Origin: Methyloprofundus sp.
GTDB taxonomy: Bacteria > Pseudomonadota > Gammaproteobacteria > Methylococcales > Methylomonadaceae
Direction of reading: 5' to 3'
DNA: 32,284 nt
Assembly: GCA_012960135.1 (NCBI GenBank)
Contig: DUBW01000077.1
Location: forward strand, 1 to 32,284
Under the pieces are notes generated by a model that was not told the origin of the DNA, did not search any database, and worked only from the letters and a program-made list of their open reading frames with translations. Each line of letters begins with the position of its first letter. Positions within the stretch are counted from its first letter, which is position 1. The position numbers and the translations under genes were made by a program. Positions 9,038 to 17,001 of this stretch are shown one piece after another.

Positions 9038-9361
9038 TTAGTCACGTTGTAAGGATTTGACCTGCTGGCGCAGGTTTCTGATTTCATCCAGTAGTTCTAG
9101 TGCTAGGGCCGTGCCCGCTAAGTTAATCTCTAGGTCGTGTTGCAGCCTGACTGCTGTCTGTATGCGGATAATACAGTCTCCCGAAAATTGCCAGTAGCTA
9201 GTAGTCAACAGGGGTTCCAGCGGTTCGATAATGCCATGCTCTATCATACTGATTATCTGCTCTTCGGATAGTGAACAACAATGACATAATTGATTAAAAG
9301 AGACATGGCTGTCTTCTTCGACAATCGCACCGGATAACAAGCGGGTGATTTCATTTTTCAT
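9038..9361 (-). CDS. cbpM: CbpM-like chaperone modulator (MerR-like fold)
   Basis: A 107-residue partner of the J-protein CbpA. In E. coli CbpM binds the CbpA J-domain and restrains both its DNA binding and its DnaK co-chaperone activity. The layout fits: N-terminal helix-turn-helix-like segment (SFNQLCHCCSLSEEQIISMIEHGIIEP), a middle WQFSGDCIIRIQTAVRLQHD block and a C-terminal helical tail ending in LRQQVKSLQRD. It starts 2 bases after the stop of the DnaJ-like gene. That tight pairing is the classic cbpA-cbpM arrangement. Confidence 0.85.
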   Translation of the reverse strand: MKNEITRLLSGAIVEEDSHVSFNQLCHCCSLSEEQIISMIEHGIIEPLEPLLTTSYWQFSGDCIIRIQTAVRLQHDLEINLAGTALALELLDEIRNLRQQVKSLQRD

Positions 9362-9363
9362 GT

Positions 9364-10320
9364 TTATACTCCCAGTTTTACGCGTGGATTAAAACTACCG
9401 GATTCTTGTTGCAATGCCTGGTATAGGGATTTCTCACGTTCATTGAGTTTATCAGGAAGTATGATTTCCAGAGTGATATAAAAATCTCCGGCAATTTTGG
9501 CGGGTATTCCGCGCCCCTTTAGGCGCATACGTTTACCGCTAGAACTAGCAGCCGGGATGGTAAGGTCGACCTTGCCGGCAGGCGTCGGTATTTGTACTTT
9601 AGCACCCAGCATCGCTTCCCAGGGAGTAATGGGCAATTCCAATGAGACATCCAGCCCTTTTACTTTGTAGTTGGGATGCGGGTTAAATTCAATTTTTAAA
9701 TACAGATCCCCTGCTTTACCCTCTGCCGTACCTGGGCTACCTTGCCCTTGTAGACGAATGTTTTGACCTTCTTTGATACCCTTTGGTATTTTTATATTAA
9801 GAGTGCGGCTTTTGATTTCAGGACGACCATCTGCACCTAATACACTAGTACGCAGTGTTAGGTTACGAGATGCACCATGATAGGCATCCTCCAGGTCAAT
9901 AAAAACTTTCGTATGACTATCTTCACCCCGCGTATGTCGCGCTTGATGACTACCCTGAAAGCCTCCTGTCTGTTGGCCAAAAAGGCTGGCAAAGAAATCA
10001 CTAAAATCTGCTGCATTGGCTTGGTCACCTGTCTGGGTGCCGCCATGAAATTCAAATCCGGCATCCCAGTCTGGAGGTGGTTCAAACCCTGCCTGCCCTG
10101 ATTTCCAGTTGGCTCCTAGTTGATCATAAACCGCTCGTTTTTTAGGGTCTTTCAAGACTTCGTAAGCTTCACCCACTTCCTTAAATTTGTCTTCAGCATC
10201 TTTTTCTTTACTAACATCAGGGTGATATTTACGCGCTAATTTACGAAAGGCACGCTTAATTTCAGCCTGTGTGGCTTCTTTGCCTATACCCATTACTTTG
10301 TAATAATCTTTGTATTCCAT
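9364..10320 (-). CDS. cbpA: DnaJ-class co-chaperone CbpA
   Basis: J-domain protein that stimulates DnaK and, in E. coli, binds curved DNA. The 318-residue sequence has an N-terminal J-domain (residues 5-70) with the essential HPD at 33-35, a G/F-type linker rich in Gly and Phe (about 75-130) and two C-terminal substrate-binding barrels (FIDLEDAYHGASRNL onward). The zinc-finger repeats of true DnaJ are absent, which separates CbpA from DnaJ. The ATG at 10320 gives the family N-terminus MEYKDYYKVMG. The gene leads a two-gene unit with cbpM. Confidence 0.93.
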   Translation of the reverse strand: MEYKDYYKVMGIGKEATQAEIKRAFRKLARKYHPDVSKEKDAEDKFKEVGEAYEVLKDPKKRAVYDQLGANWKSGQAGFEPPPDWDAGFEFHGGTQTGDQANAADFSDFFASLFGQQTGGFQGSHQARHTRGEDSHTKVFIDLEDAYHGASRNLTLRTSVLGADGRPEIKSRTLNIKIPKGIKEGQNIRLQGQGSPGTAEGKAGDLYLKIEFNPHPNYKVKGLDVSLELPITPWEAMLGAKVQIPTPAGKVDLTIPAASSSGKRMRLKGRGIPAKIAGDFYITLEIILPDKLNEREKSLYQALQQESGSFNPRVKLGV

Positions 10321-10353
10321 TATGAATAATCTCTATTATTTTACAGCCCACTA

Positions 10354-10382
10354 ATTATCATACGTCCCAGCAATAGCTGTAA
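10354..10382 (-). promoter_or_regulatory. Candidate sigma70-type promoter for cbpA-cbpM
   Basis: On the minus strand TTACAG (10382-10377) and GATAAT (10359-10354) are separated by 17 bases and lie about 35 bases before the cbpA ATG. The -10 matches 5 of 6 consensus positions. In AT-rich DNA such matches arise by chance, so this is a candidate only. I see no clear heat-shock (sigma32) promoter. Confidence 0.3.
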
Positions 10383-10637
10383 TCTATAATCCATACCGTA
10401 TTATCCGTGTAATACTGCCTACAAACATTGACGGTTCCTTTGACGGTCTTTTAATCAATAAACTATAGGTAATGACATGAGTCTTACAGCTATTGGTGTG
10501 TTAATCAGCGTTGAATATTTGCCACGTATCAGCGTCAGCCATTACCAAATGAAATATTTAAGCGGCTGATATATAATGAAATTTAAAACCCCATGGCTGG
10601 AAACTCTTTGCTGAAACTAGAAAATTTACCGTGCTGA
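10383..10637. other. Noncoding gap between cbpA and a small exported protein gene
   Basis: Together with 10321-10382 this gap exceeds 300 bases. It holds an 8-base direct repeat TTGACGGT at 10428-10435 and 10440-10447. It also has a 30-codon frame, 10477-10569, starting MSLTAIGVLISVEYLPRISV behind a weak AGGT site. I cannot support that frame as a gene. No RNA gene, long inverted repeat or protein remnant is recognisable. Confidence 0.4.
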
Positions 10638-11069
10638 TTAACACTTATATAAGGTATATGTGCCACTCCCTGCAAACGTCATATAGGGATAAATAGCATC
10701 AGTTGAAGCAGCGGATTTTGCAGCAGTAAAGACGTTTTGCATTTCTTGATCAAGTGAATGGTATACGTCGATTTCGTCCACAAGCGGGGTTAACATTGCC
10801 ACTTGTCCAAATTCTTTGATTGTTTGTCCAGGAGCATTGATCCAGGTCCTTATTACACCATCCTCCACCCCGATACAATTTCCTGTTTCTGCATAACATA
10901 CATGAACAATGTCATTAAACACTGCAACTGGTGATGGGTCTCCAGGAAATAGTTCTGGATGAAGACTAGAAATATAATCGAACACATCACCTTCAGAAAT
11001 CTCAACAGACACCGATAGGGATAATGATGATAAAAGTAGTAACGTAGCTGTTTTTTTAAATAAAGACAT
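10638..11069 (-). CDS. Small exported protein, unknown
   Basis: 143 residues. The N-terminus MSLFKKTATLLLLSSLSLSV is a convincing Sec signal peptide. The mature part has FDYISSLHPELFPGDPS and later TGNCIGVEDGVIRTW. That spacing recalls a family of small secreted proteobacterial proteins with an FDY..x.P.LFP start and a TGNxxGVxDGxV centre; I recall the pattern but no function. Three Cys remain in the mature part, one at the extreme C-terminus. GAGGA lies 5 bases before the ATG. It stands alone, transcribed away from ppsA. Confidence 0.7.
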   Translation of the reverse strand: MSLFKKTATLLLLSSLSLSVSVEISEGDVFDYISSLHPELFPGDPSPVAVFNDIVHVCYAETGNCIGVEDGVIRTWINAPGQTIKEFGQVAMLTPLVDEIDVYHSLDQEMQNVFTAAKSAASTDAIYPYMTFAGSGTYTLYKC

Positions 11070-11441
11070 AAATCCTCGCCGTTGTTTTGATTATTTTTAA
11101 GTGTAAATTTATTTCTCTTTGCTTCTAGATTGATTATGAAATGATAATAACTTATAGCAACTTAAATAAAAACAAGAAAAATTAATATGGATATAGGCAG
11201 ATAAAATATAAGTTCTTTAGTGACAGGGATAACACCCTTTTCTACGAAACAAAACCGATGTTTTCAAGAATTTCATGTACATCTGTGCGTAACATAATTT
11301 TTCACTAACTCCGGGTGTGAAATTCATAAGCAATAATTTTATAGGTACTTATATTACCTTTTAAATTTTACGTTAATTATTACTGGGAAAGTGAACTGTT
11401 TATTGTTATGCTCAAATCAGGTCTTATTTAAGGAGAGCGCT
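11070..11441. other. AT-rich intergenic region upstream of ppsA
   Basis: This region separates the exported-protein gene (-) and ppsA (+), so it must hold both promoters; none stands out enough to place. On the minus strand near 11302-11249 a 17-codon frame (MLRTDVHEILENIGFVS) looks protein-like but ends at once; it could be a gene remnant. A frame in phase with ppsA opens with GTG at 11391, but it lacks the SD seen at 11442. I see no terminator or RNA gene. Confidence 0.4.
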
Positions 11442-13841
11442 ATGCAGTACATCAGATTTTTTGCAACGATAGGTATCAACGATGTTGGTTTGGTTGGAGG
11501 GAAAAATGCCAGTCTGGGAGAGATGTATCAGAATCTAACTCAGCTAGGAGTTAACATCCCCAATGGTTTTTCAACCACGCGTGATGCTTATGATTTATTA
11601 CTCGCACAAAATAATCTAGCCCAGCGTATAGATGCACTGATCAAAGACCTGGATATCGAAGATGTAGCCCAGCTCCAGTCTAGTGGTAAAGCGGTGCGTG
11701 AATTGATTCTTAATGAGCCACTGCCTGTTGAGATTGAAGTCGAAGTATCTGAGGCATATGCACAACTTTCTGCAAGCTACGAGGAACATAATATTGATGT
11801 GGCAGTGCGCTCTTCTGCCACGGCTGAAGACCTTCCCGATGCTAGCTTTGCTGGACAGCAGGAAAGCTTCTTAAATATTCGTGGTGAATTATCATTACTA
11901 ATTCATGTACGTAAATGCTTTGCTTCACTGTTTACTGATCGAGCGATTAGCTATCGGCACAGTCGTGGCTTTGACTATCGCCAGATCGCACTTTGTGTGG
12001 GGATTCAGAAAATGGTACGTAGTGATCAGGCGAGTAGCGGTGTTATGTTCACCCTTGATACGCAAAGCGGTAACGACAATGTGATTATGATTAATTCTAT
12101 CTTTGGGCTGGGAGAGAATATAGTCGGAGGCCGGGTAAATCCGGATGAGTTTTTTGTTTTCAAACCCACTCTAAAGGCTAATAAATCAGCGATTATCAAG
12201 CGTCAGATCGGCTCTAAAGAGATGAAAATGATCTATGATGATAAACTCAAGACGCTGAATGTTTCTACCACGCTTAATGAACGGACGCGCTTTTCGTTAA
12301 GTGATGATGAGGTGGTGACTCTGGCTCGCTATGCGCTTTTAATCGAAGCACATTACGCCATGCCGATGGATATAGAATGGGCAAAAGATACTAGTGTAGG
12401 GGAGTTCTATATAGTCCAGGCACGACCAGAAACAGTCCACTCCAAACGCTTACATGATAATAAGCCCAGTACTATCAAAAAGTACCTGATCAAAGAAGAT
12501 ACCTCAAAATGTACTCAGTTAGTCAAGGGCATCGCCATTGGTGAAAAAATCGGTGTCGGTGTCGTTAAAGTCATTAGTGATTTAAGTGAAGCGGCACGAT
12601 TTAATGCGGGTGAAGTATTGGTCACCGGTAGTACAGACCCAGACTGGGAGCCGTTAATGAAAAAGGCGGCAGCTGTGGTTACTAATAAAGGAGGGCGGAC
12701 ATGCCATGCTGCCATTGTCGCCAGAGAAATTGGCGTGAGTACTATCGTGGGAACTGTGAATGCAATGAATGTGTTACAGGATGGCACTGAAGTGACTGTC
12801 TGCTGTGCCGAAGGTGAGACAGGCTATGTCTATCAGGGACGGGTTGATTTTGAGATTGAAGAAATTGCTGTGCAGAATCTCCAGGAGACGAAAACAAAAT
12901 TATTTATGAATGTCGGCAATCCTGAACAGGCATTTGGTCTGGCAAGTATTCCTAACCACGGGGTAGGATTGGCACGTATGGAATTTATTATTAATAACCA
13001 TATTAAAGCACACCCGATGGCGCTATATGATATGCAGCAAGGCCGCTATGTAACAGGAAGCGAGGAGATAGAGCATTTAATGCAGGGATTTGCAGATCCT
13101 GAAAGTTTTTTTGTTGATAAGCTTTCAGCAGGTATAGGCATGATTGCCGCCGCTTTTTACCCTAAACCAGTGATTGTGCGGACCAGTGATTTTAAGACCA
13201 ATGAATATCAGCATATGCTTGGTGGCGAAGCATATGAACAAGATGAAGAAAATCCGATGATCGGTTTCCGTGGAGCCAGTCGCTATTATTCTGATGCATA
13301 TAAAGAGGCGTTTAAATGGGAATGTGTCGCGCTAAAAAAAGTGCGTGATGAGATGGGCTTGACCAATGTTAAAGTGATGCTGCCTTTTGTTAGAACTCCG
13401 GATGAAGGTCGTCGGGTAATTGCCATCATGAACGAGATGGGTCTGGTTCAAGGGCAAAATGAACTACAGGTCTATGCCATGTGCGAGGTTCCCAGTAATG
13501 TGATTCTTGCTGATGAGTTTTTAAAGGTATTTGATGGCTATAGTATCGGTTCTAATGATCTAACTCAGCTGACTTTAGGCGTAGACCGCGATAGTACGTT
13601 GGTTGCACATATCTTCGATGAGCGTAATGAAGCTGTGAAGCGGATGCTAAAAATGGCGATCGATGCCTGTAAAAAAGAGGGGAAATATATTGGTATCTGC
13701 GGTCAGGCTCCCTCAGATTACCCTGAAATCACCGAATTTCTGGTGGAGCATGGCATTAGTTCAATTTCGCTTAACCCTGATTCGGTGTTAAAAATGCGCC
13801 AAGTGGTTGTCGAAATTGAAAAGCGGTTGGGTAAAAAGTAG
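11442..13841 (+). CDS. ppsA: Phosphoenolpyruvate synthase
   Basis: Makes phosphoenolpyruvate from pyruvate, ATP and water, the entry step of gluconeogenesis from three-carbon compounds. The 799-residue protein matches the usual length. The N-terminal ATP-grasp part has the block VGGKNASLGEMYQNL and the run VAVRSSATAEDLPDASFAGQ. The mobile phosphohistidine domain has His422 in KGGRTCHAAIVARE. The C-terminal PEP/pyruvate barrel has GFRGASRY, NVKVMLPFVRTP and the CGQAPSDYPE loop. I chose ATG 11442, preceded by GGAGAG at 5 bases, over the in-frame GTG at 11391, which would add 17 residues unlike the family. It stands alone and converges on moeA. Confidence 0.96.
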   Translation: MQYIRFFATIGINDVGLVGGKNASLGEMYQNLTQLGVNIPNGFSTTRDAYDLLLAQNNLAQRIDALIKDLDIEDVAQLQSSGKAVRELILNEPLPVEIEVEVSEAYAQLSASYEEHNIDVAVRSSATAEDLPDASFAGQQESFLNIRGELSLLIHVRKCFASLFTDRAISYRHSRGFDYRQIALCVGIQKMVRSDQASSGVMFTLDTQSGNDNVIMINSIFGLGENIVGGRVNPDEFFVFKPTLKANKSAIIKRQIGSKEMKMIYDDKLKTLNVSTTLNERTRFSLSDDEVVTLARYALLIEAHYAMPMDIEWAKDTSVGEFYIVQARPETVHSKRLHDNKPSTIKKYLIKEDTSKCTQLVKGIAIGEKIGVGVVKVISDLSEAARFNAGEVLVTGSTDPDWEPLMKKAAAVVTNKGGRTCHAAIVAREIGVSTIVGTVNAMNVLQDGTEVTVCCAEGETGYVYQGRVDFEIEEIAVQNLQETKTKLFMNVGNPEQAFGLASIPNHGVGLARMEFIINNHIKAHPMALYDMQQGRYVTGSEEIEHLMQGFADPESFFVDKLSAGIGMIAAAFYPKPVIVRTSDFKTNEYQHMLGGEAYEQDEENPMIGFRGASRYYSDAYKEAFKWECVALKKVRDEMGLTNVKVMLPFVRTPDEGRRVIAIMNEMGLVQGQNELQVYAMCEVPSNVILADEFLKVFDGYSIGSNDLTQLTLGVDRDSTLVAHIFDERNEAVKRMLKMAIDACKKEGKYIGICGQAPSDYPEITEFLVEHGISSISLNPDSVLKMRQVVVEIEKRLGKK

Positions 13842-13898
13842 TACATTTAAAATATCAGTACGGAAGATTTTTTCGTCAATTAGCAAAGAGATAGGCTC

Positions 13899-15161
13899 TT
13901 AAAATAAACTCGAAAACAACTGCACATCTACCCAGTCTCCTATTTTCACTTTGTCTTGATCATGCCGCAAAATAATAAAACAGTTCGCCATACTGATCGA
14001 GCTTAAGATTCCGGAGCCCTGTTTGCCTGTAGTTGTAACCTGCAATTCTCCCGTATCAGTCTGGGTCACTATGCCACGCTGAACTTCTGTTCGCCCAGGC
14101 TTTTTACGGATAGCTTCGAGACTGCGTGCTTTTATCAGGGGGGCAATTGGCTTGTCTGTGATGCCGAGCATTTTTTCCAGAGCGGGAAGTACAAACTGAT
14201 AGAGCGTAATTAAAACCGCGACGGGATTACCTGGCAGGCCGAAGAACATACTTTGCTTGATCTTGCCAAAGGCGATAGGGCGGCCTGGTTTGATGGCGAC
14301 TTTCCAGAAAGTAATATCACCACTGGCTTGTAATGCGGCTTTGGTAAAATCAGCCTCACCAACAGAGACGCCACCTGTGGAAATAATAACATCTGCATAA
14401 CTAGCTGCTTCATTAAAGCGCTCTAATAGTTCAGCTTCTTTATCTGCAATAATGCCTAGATTAATAAGCTCAATATCAGGGCGGTCCAGGGCAGCTAGCA
14501 GGCAGTATCGATTACTATCATAAAGCCCACCGTCTGGAACAACAGATGCGATGCTATAAATTTCATTACCGGTAGAAGCAATGGCAATGCGTAATTTACG
14601 CCTTACTTTAATCTCGGTGATGCCTAGTGAAGCGAGCAAACCTATATCGGCAGGGGATAACATTTTGCCTTTTTTTAATACGCTAGTACCCTGTTGAATA
14701 TCTTCTCCCGCCTGACGTACGTTTTGCCCCTTGCGATGCCGGTCATCTATTTGTATTGCATTATTAGTCATCTGGCAATGCTCTTGCATAATGACTGTAT
14801 CCAGGTCTTTAGGCATAGCTGCCCCGGTCATAATCCTGATGCAATATCCAGACCGGCAACTTTCGGTCGTGAATTGTCCTGCCAGGACGGTGCTTTGAAT
14901 TTTTAAACGGACGCTAGCGTTTTTAGCTGCTAAGTCACTACTGCGTATAGCGTAACCATCCACTGCAGAATTGGTATGTGGGGGAACCTGGACCGGGCTG
15001 ATAATTGCTTCAGCTAGGCAACGCCCTTTGGCTTGTTCTATAGGAATTTTCTGAGTGTCTAGCACGACAGGTATTGCTGCCAATATAGTATTTTTTGCCT
15101 GATCTATATGGAGTAAGCCGGGCTCGTTAATATCAGTGCAGCTGGGTTGATTATTAATCAT
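13899..15161 (-). CDS. moeA: Molybdopterin molybdenumtransferase MoeA
   Basis: Inserts molybdenum into adenylated molybdopterin, the last common step of Mo-cofactor synthesis. The 420-residue product shows NSAVDGYAIRS near 64-74, MTGAAMPKD at 111-119, GGVSVGEAD at 263-271, KPGRPIAFG at 291-299 and GLPGNPVA at 308-315, all MoeA hallmarks. Asp271 matches the catalytic Asp of the SVGEAD/SxGDxD loop, a usual position. Its ATG overlaps the soxA stop by four bases (15158-15161), so it is translationally coupled to soxA and is the last gene of soxYZA-moeA. Other Mo-cofactor genes are not in the window. The link suggests supply of a molybdoenzyme in sulfur oxidation; that is inference. Confidence 0.95.
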   Translation of the reverse strand: MINNQPSCTDINEPGLLHIDQAKNTILAAIPVVLDTQKIPIEQAKGRCLAEAIISPVQVPPHTNSAVDGYAIRSSDLAAKNASVRLKIQSTVLAGQFTTESCRSGYCIRIMTGAAMPKDLDTVIMQEHCQMTNNAIQIDDRHRKGQNVRQAGEDIQQGTSVLKKGKMLSPADIGLLASLGITEIKVRRKLRIAIASTGNEIYSIASVVPDGGLYDSNRYCLLAALDRPDIELINLGIIADKEAELLERFNEAASYADVIISTGGVSVGEADFTKAALQASGDITFWKVAIKPGRPIAFGKIKQSMFFGLPGNPVAVLITLYQFVLPALEKMLGITDKPIAPLIKARSLEAIRKKPGRTEVQRGIVTQTDTGELQVTTTGKQGSGILSSISMANCFIILRHDQDKVKIGDWVDVQLFSSLF

Positions 15162-16009
15162 TTACGTGTCGAAGGGCCATTAAGTGGGAGTCCATAGTCC
15201 ATAAAGCTTAAATAATACTCTAATTGGCGTAAAGCTGTGCTTTGTGCTGGATCTACCTTTGCTCTAATCAGCTTGTTACAGACCATAAAACGTTTGTGCA
15301 AAGTACTCATCTCTCCGGTGTTTAAACGATAGGCTGGCCAGTGAGTTGTATGCCCCAGCGCCGGGCTGAGTATTTCCGAGCGGATAAATTTACCGGCATT
15401 ATCAAGATGACAAATCGCACAGGAAAAATTAAGCTGGCCACGCCGCTGATAAAAATAGGCTTTACCCTGCTGATATGCTGCAAGTGCAGCCTGGGAGTCG
15501 TTTGGAATGCGGGTGTTAATTTTTTGACCGCGTGAGGTATAAGCCATATAGGCTAACAGGTAACTAATTTCACCTTTGCCATAGGCAAGAGGAGTGAGCT
15601 GGTTGTCTAGCCGGCAATCATTTAGCGCACTGGCAAGCGTGACGATTTGTTGTTTTTTCTTATCCCAATAGGGATAATTTTGGGCAATGGCAATACCCTG
15701 ATTTGGAAAGCAATTTGCATAACTTGAACCATTGGCAAACGGTTGCTTGAATAATACTTCACCTTCTTCAAGCGCTAACTCGTAGGGGGGGAACTCTTCG
15801 ATAGCCAACCATGATTCTTTGGCATCAGGGTCGATAGCATATACACCTGCCGCATAATCAGCGAGTGGTAATTGCGGAAACAAGTGTTGATAAAAGGCAC
15901 GCATTTTTTGCCTATCTTCAAACGGGTCGGCGTAGATTGAAGCACTAAATGTGATAAAAGAACAGACAATAACAACAAGAGTTGCTTGTAATCGTTTAGA
16001 AATCATCAT
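15158..16009 (-). CDS. soxA: SoxA, c-type cytochrome subunit of the SoxAX thiosulfate-oxidising complex
   Basis: Periplasmic L-cysteine S-thiosulfotransferase subunit that, with SoxX, couples thiosulfate oxidatively to the SoxY carrier. The 283-residue protein has a Sec signal (ATLVVIVCSFITFSASIYA, cut near 27). It has one heme site, CAICH at 197-201, and Cys244 in RFMVCNK at the position of the modified, heme-ligating active-site cysteine. Cys100 and Cys132 lie where diheme SoxA proteins carry a second heme; no CXXCH is there, so this is a monoheme SoxA and the pair may form a disulfide. Its ATG overlaps the soxZ stop and its stop overlaps the moeA start. soxX and soxB are not in the window. 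Confidence 0.92.
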   Translation of the reverse strand: MMISKRLQATLVVIVCSFITFSASIYADPFEDRQKMRAFYQHLFPQLPLADYAAGVYAIDPDAKESWLAIEEFPPYELALEEGEVLFKQPFANGSSYANCFPNQGIAIAQNYPYWDKKKQQIVTLASALNDCRLDNQLTPLAYGKGEISYLLAYMAYTSRGQKINTRIPNDSQAALAAYQQGKAYFYQRRGQLNFSCAICHLDNAGKFIRSEILSPALGHTTHWPAYRLNTGEMSTLHKRFMVCNKLIRAKVDPAQSTALRQLEYYLSFMDYGLPLNGPSTRK

Positions 16010-16317
16010 CGAATAATATGCTCTGCTGTATCGCTATAGCCCAGATTATCTTGCCAGCTAATGCTGATGATATCTCCGGCTTGAGCCGACTTGATATGAT
16101 AGGAAAAAAAAGGATTTTTTGCAATACCGGGGCCCATCTGACACTGACTCATCAGTTGGTCATTATGCTTGAAGCTTACAGTTTGTATGAAATGCGCGGG
16201 GATAAGTTCGCCGGTATCATCATCTTTACGTTTGCCTGTCTCCATCGGGTGAGCTATCAGGGTACGCACCAGGGTATAGTCAGCCAGGCGTTTACTGCGA
16301 ATTTTTATTGTTGACAT
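16006..16317 (-). CDS. soxZ: SoxZ, sulfur carrier complex subunit
   Basis: Forms the SoxYZ heterodimer that holds sulfur intermediates on the SoxY C-terminal cysteine during periplasmic thiosulfate oxidation. The 103-residue protein has the family blocks LAHPMETG-like (LIAHPMETGKRKDD), PAHFIQTVSFKHN and ISWQDNLGYSD, with an immunoglobulin-like fold expected. It has no signal peptide, as usual: SoxZ is carried out with Tat-exported SoxY. It begins 1 base after soxY ends and overlaps soxA by four bases. Confidence 0.95.
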   Translation of the reverse strand: MSTIKIRSKRLADYTLVRTLIAHPMETGKRKDDDTGELIPAHFIQTVSFKHNDQLMSQCQMGPGIAKNPFFSYHIKSAQAGDIISISWQDNLGYSDTAEHIIR

Positions 16318-16318
16318 G

Positions 16319-16777
16319 TCATCCTCCGCAACCGCCCAAAGTAACTTTTACTTTTTGTCGGGTTTGGTAATATTGATTATCAGCTCGAATAACGACTATC
16401 ACATCACAGGTTTCCTGCATTTTAAAACGTGCGCCTATAAAGGCATCTAATTCAGGATTTAAGCTAAATTTAGCAATCAGGGGTACCGGATTTTTTTCTG
16501 AAAAAATATACACGGTATCGACATTTTCAATGCTGCTGGTGATGGTAATGGGCACGACAGAGCCGTTTTCAGCGATGCGCGGCAATTTTAAATGGATCTT
16601 GTTCGTTTCTTTCAATGCCTGTCCAGGAAATAACTGTTTAAGCGTGCTGGCAAATGTTTGCCGGCTAAAGTCTGCTGCTGCCCAACTTGCTAACCCTGTT
16701 TTAGAAAATGCCAAAGCCATCGTATAGCCGGCTAGCGTCAGCATTTTGCCTATAAAATCACGTCGAGTTGTGGGCAT
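16319..16777 (-). CDS. soxY: SoxY, sulfur-carrying subunit with Tat signal
   Basis: Carrier protein of the Sox system; thiosulfate and later sulfane intermediates are bound covalently to the cysteine of the C-terminal GGCGG, visible here as the last five residues (148-152, Cys150). The 152-residue precursor opens with a twin-arginine signal (TTRRDFIGK) followed by a hydrophobic stretch and ending near SWAAA. The mature domain has the usual ENGSVVPITI and VYIFSEKNPVPLIAKF blocks. An AGGATGA ribosome site lies just before the ATG. It is the first gene of soxY-soxZ-soxA-moeA. Confidence 0.95.
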   Translation of the reverse strand: MPTTRRDFIGKMLTLAGYTMALAFSKTGLASWAAADFSRQTFASTLKQLFPGQALKETNKIHLKLPRIAENGSVVPITITSSIENVDTVYIFSEKNPVPLIAKFSLNPELDAFIGARFKMQETCDVIVVIRADNQYYQTRQKVKVTLGGCGG

Positions 16778-16827
16778 AAATCATCCTGAAAAATCAGCGA
16801 GTAAAATAATGAATCGTTATTATATCG

Positions 16828-16856
16828 GGTATAAGGTAAGAATAAATATCTGGCAA
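16828..16856 (-). promoter_or_regulatory. Candidate promoter for soxYZA-moeA
   Basis: On the minus strand TTGCCA (16856-16851, 5 of 6 consensus) and TATACC (16833-16828) are 17 bases apart, 50-80 bases before the soxY ATG. A perfect TATAAT at 16824-16819 is an alternative -10 but lacks a good -35. This is the only intergenic space upstream of the operon and is shared with the divergent glutamate dehydrogenase gene. No regulator site is recognised. Confidence 0.3.
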
Positions 16857-17001
16857 TAATATTAGACGTTAATTACTTAGTATTTCTAGAGACTAGAGAC
16901 TATTATATGAGTATAAATAATATAATCCTAGAAACTGTGAGTAACTGACCTTCCAGGATAAAACAATAGACAATCATCACGGTGAGTTTGGGGAGTAGAG
17001 C

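Noticed and set aside
10477-10569. 30-codon frame with a promoter-like TTGACG upstream
   Set aside because: Weak ribosome site, no recognisable features, and the -10 match is poor; chance frame in a gap.
11391-11441. Upstream GTG start for ppsA
   Set aside because: The added residues do not resemble the family, whereas ATG 11442 has a good SD and the normal N-terminus.
16887-16900. TAGAGAC tandem pair in the sox/GDH intergenic region
   Set aside because: Only two 7-base units in AT-rich DNA; not distinguishable from chance.
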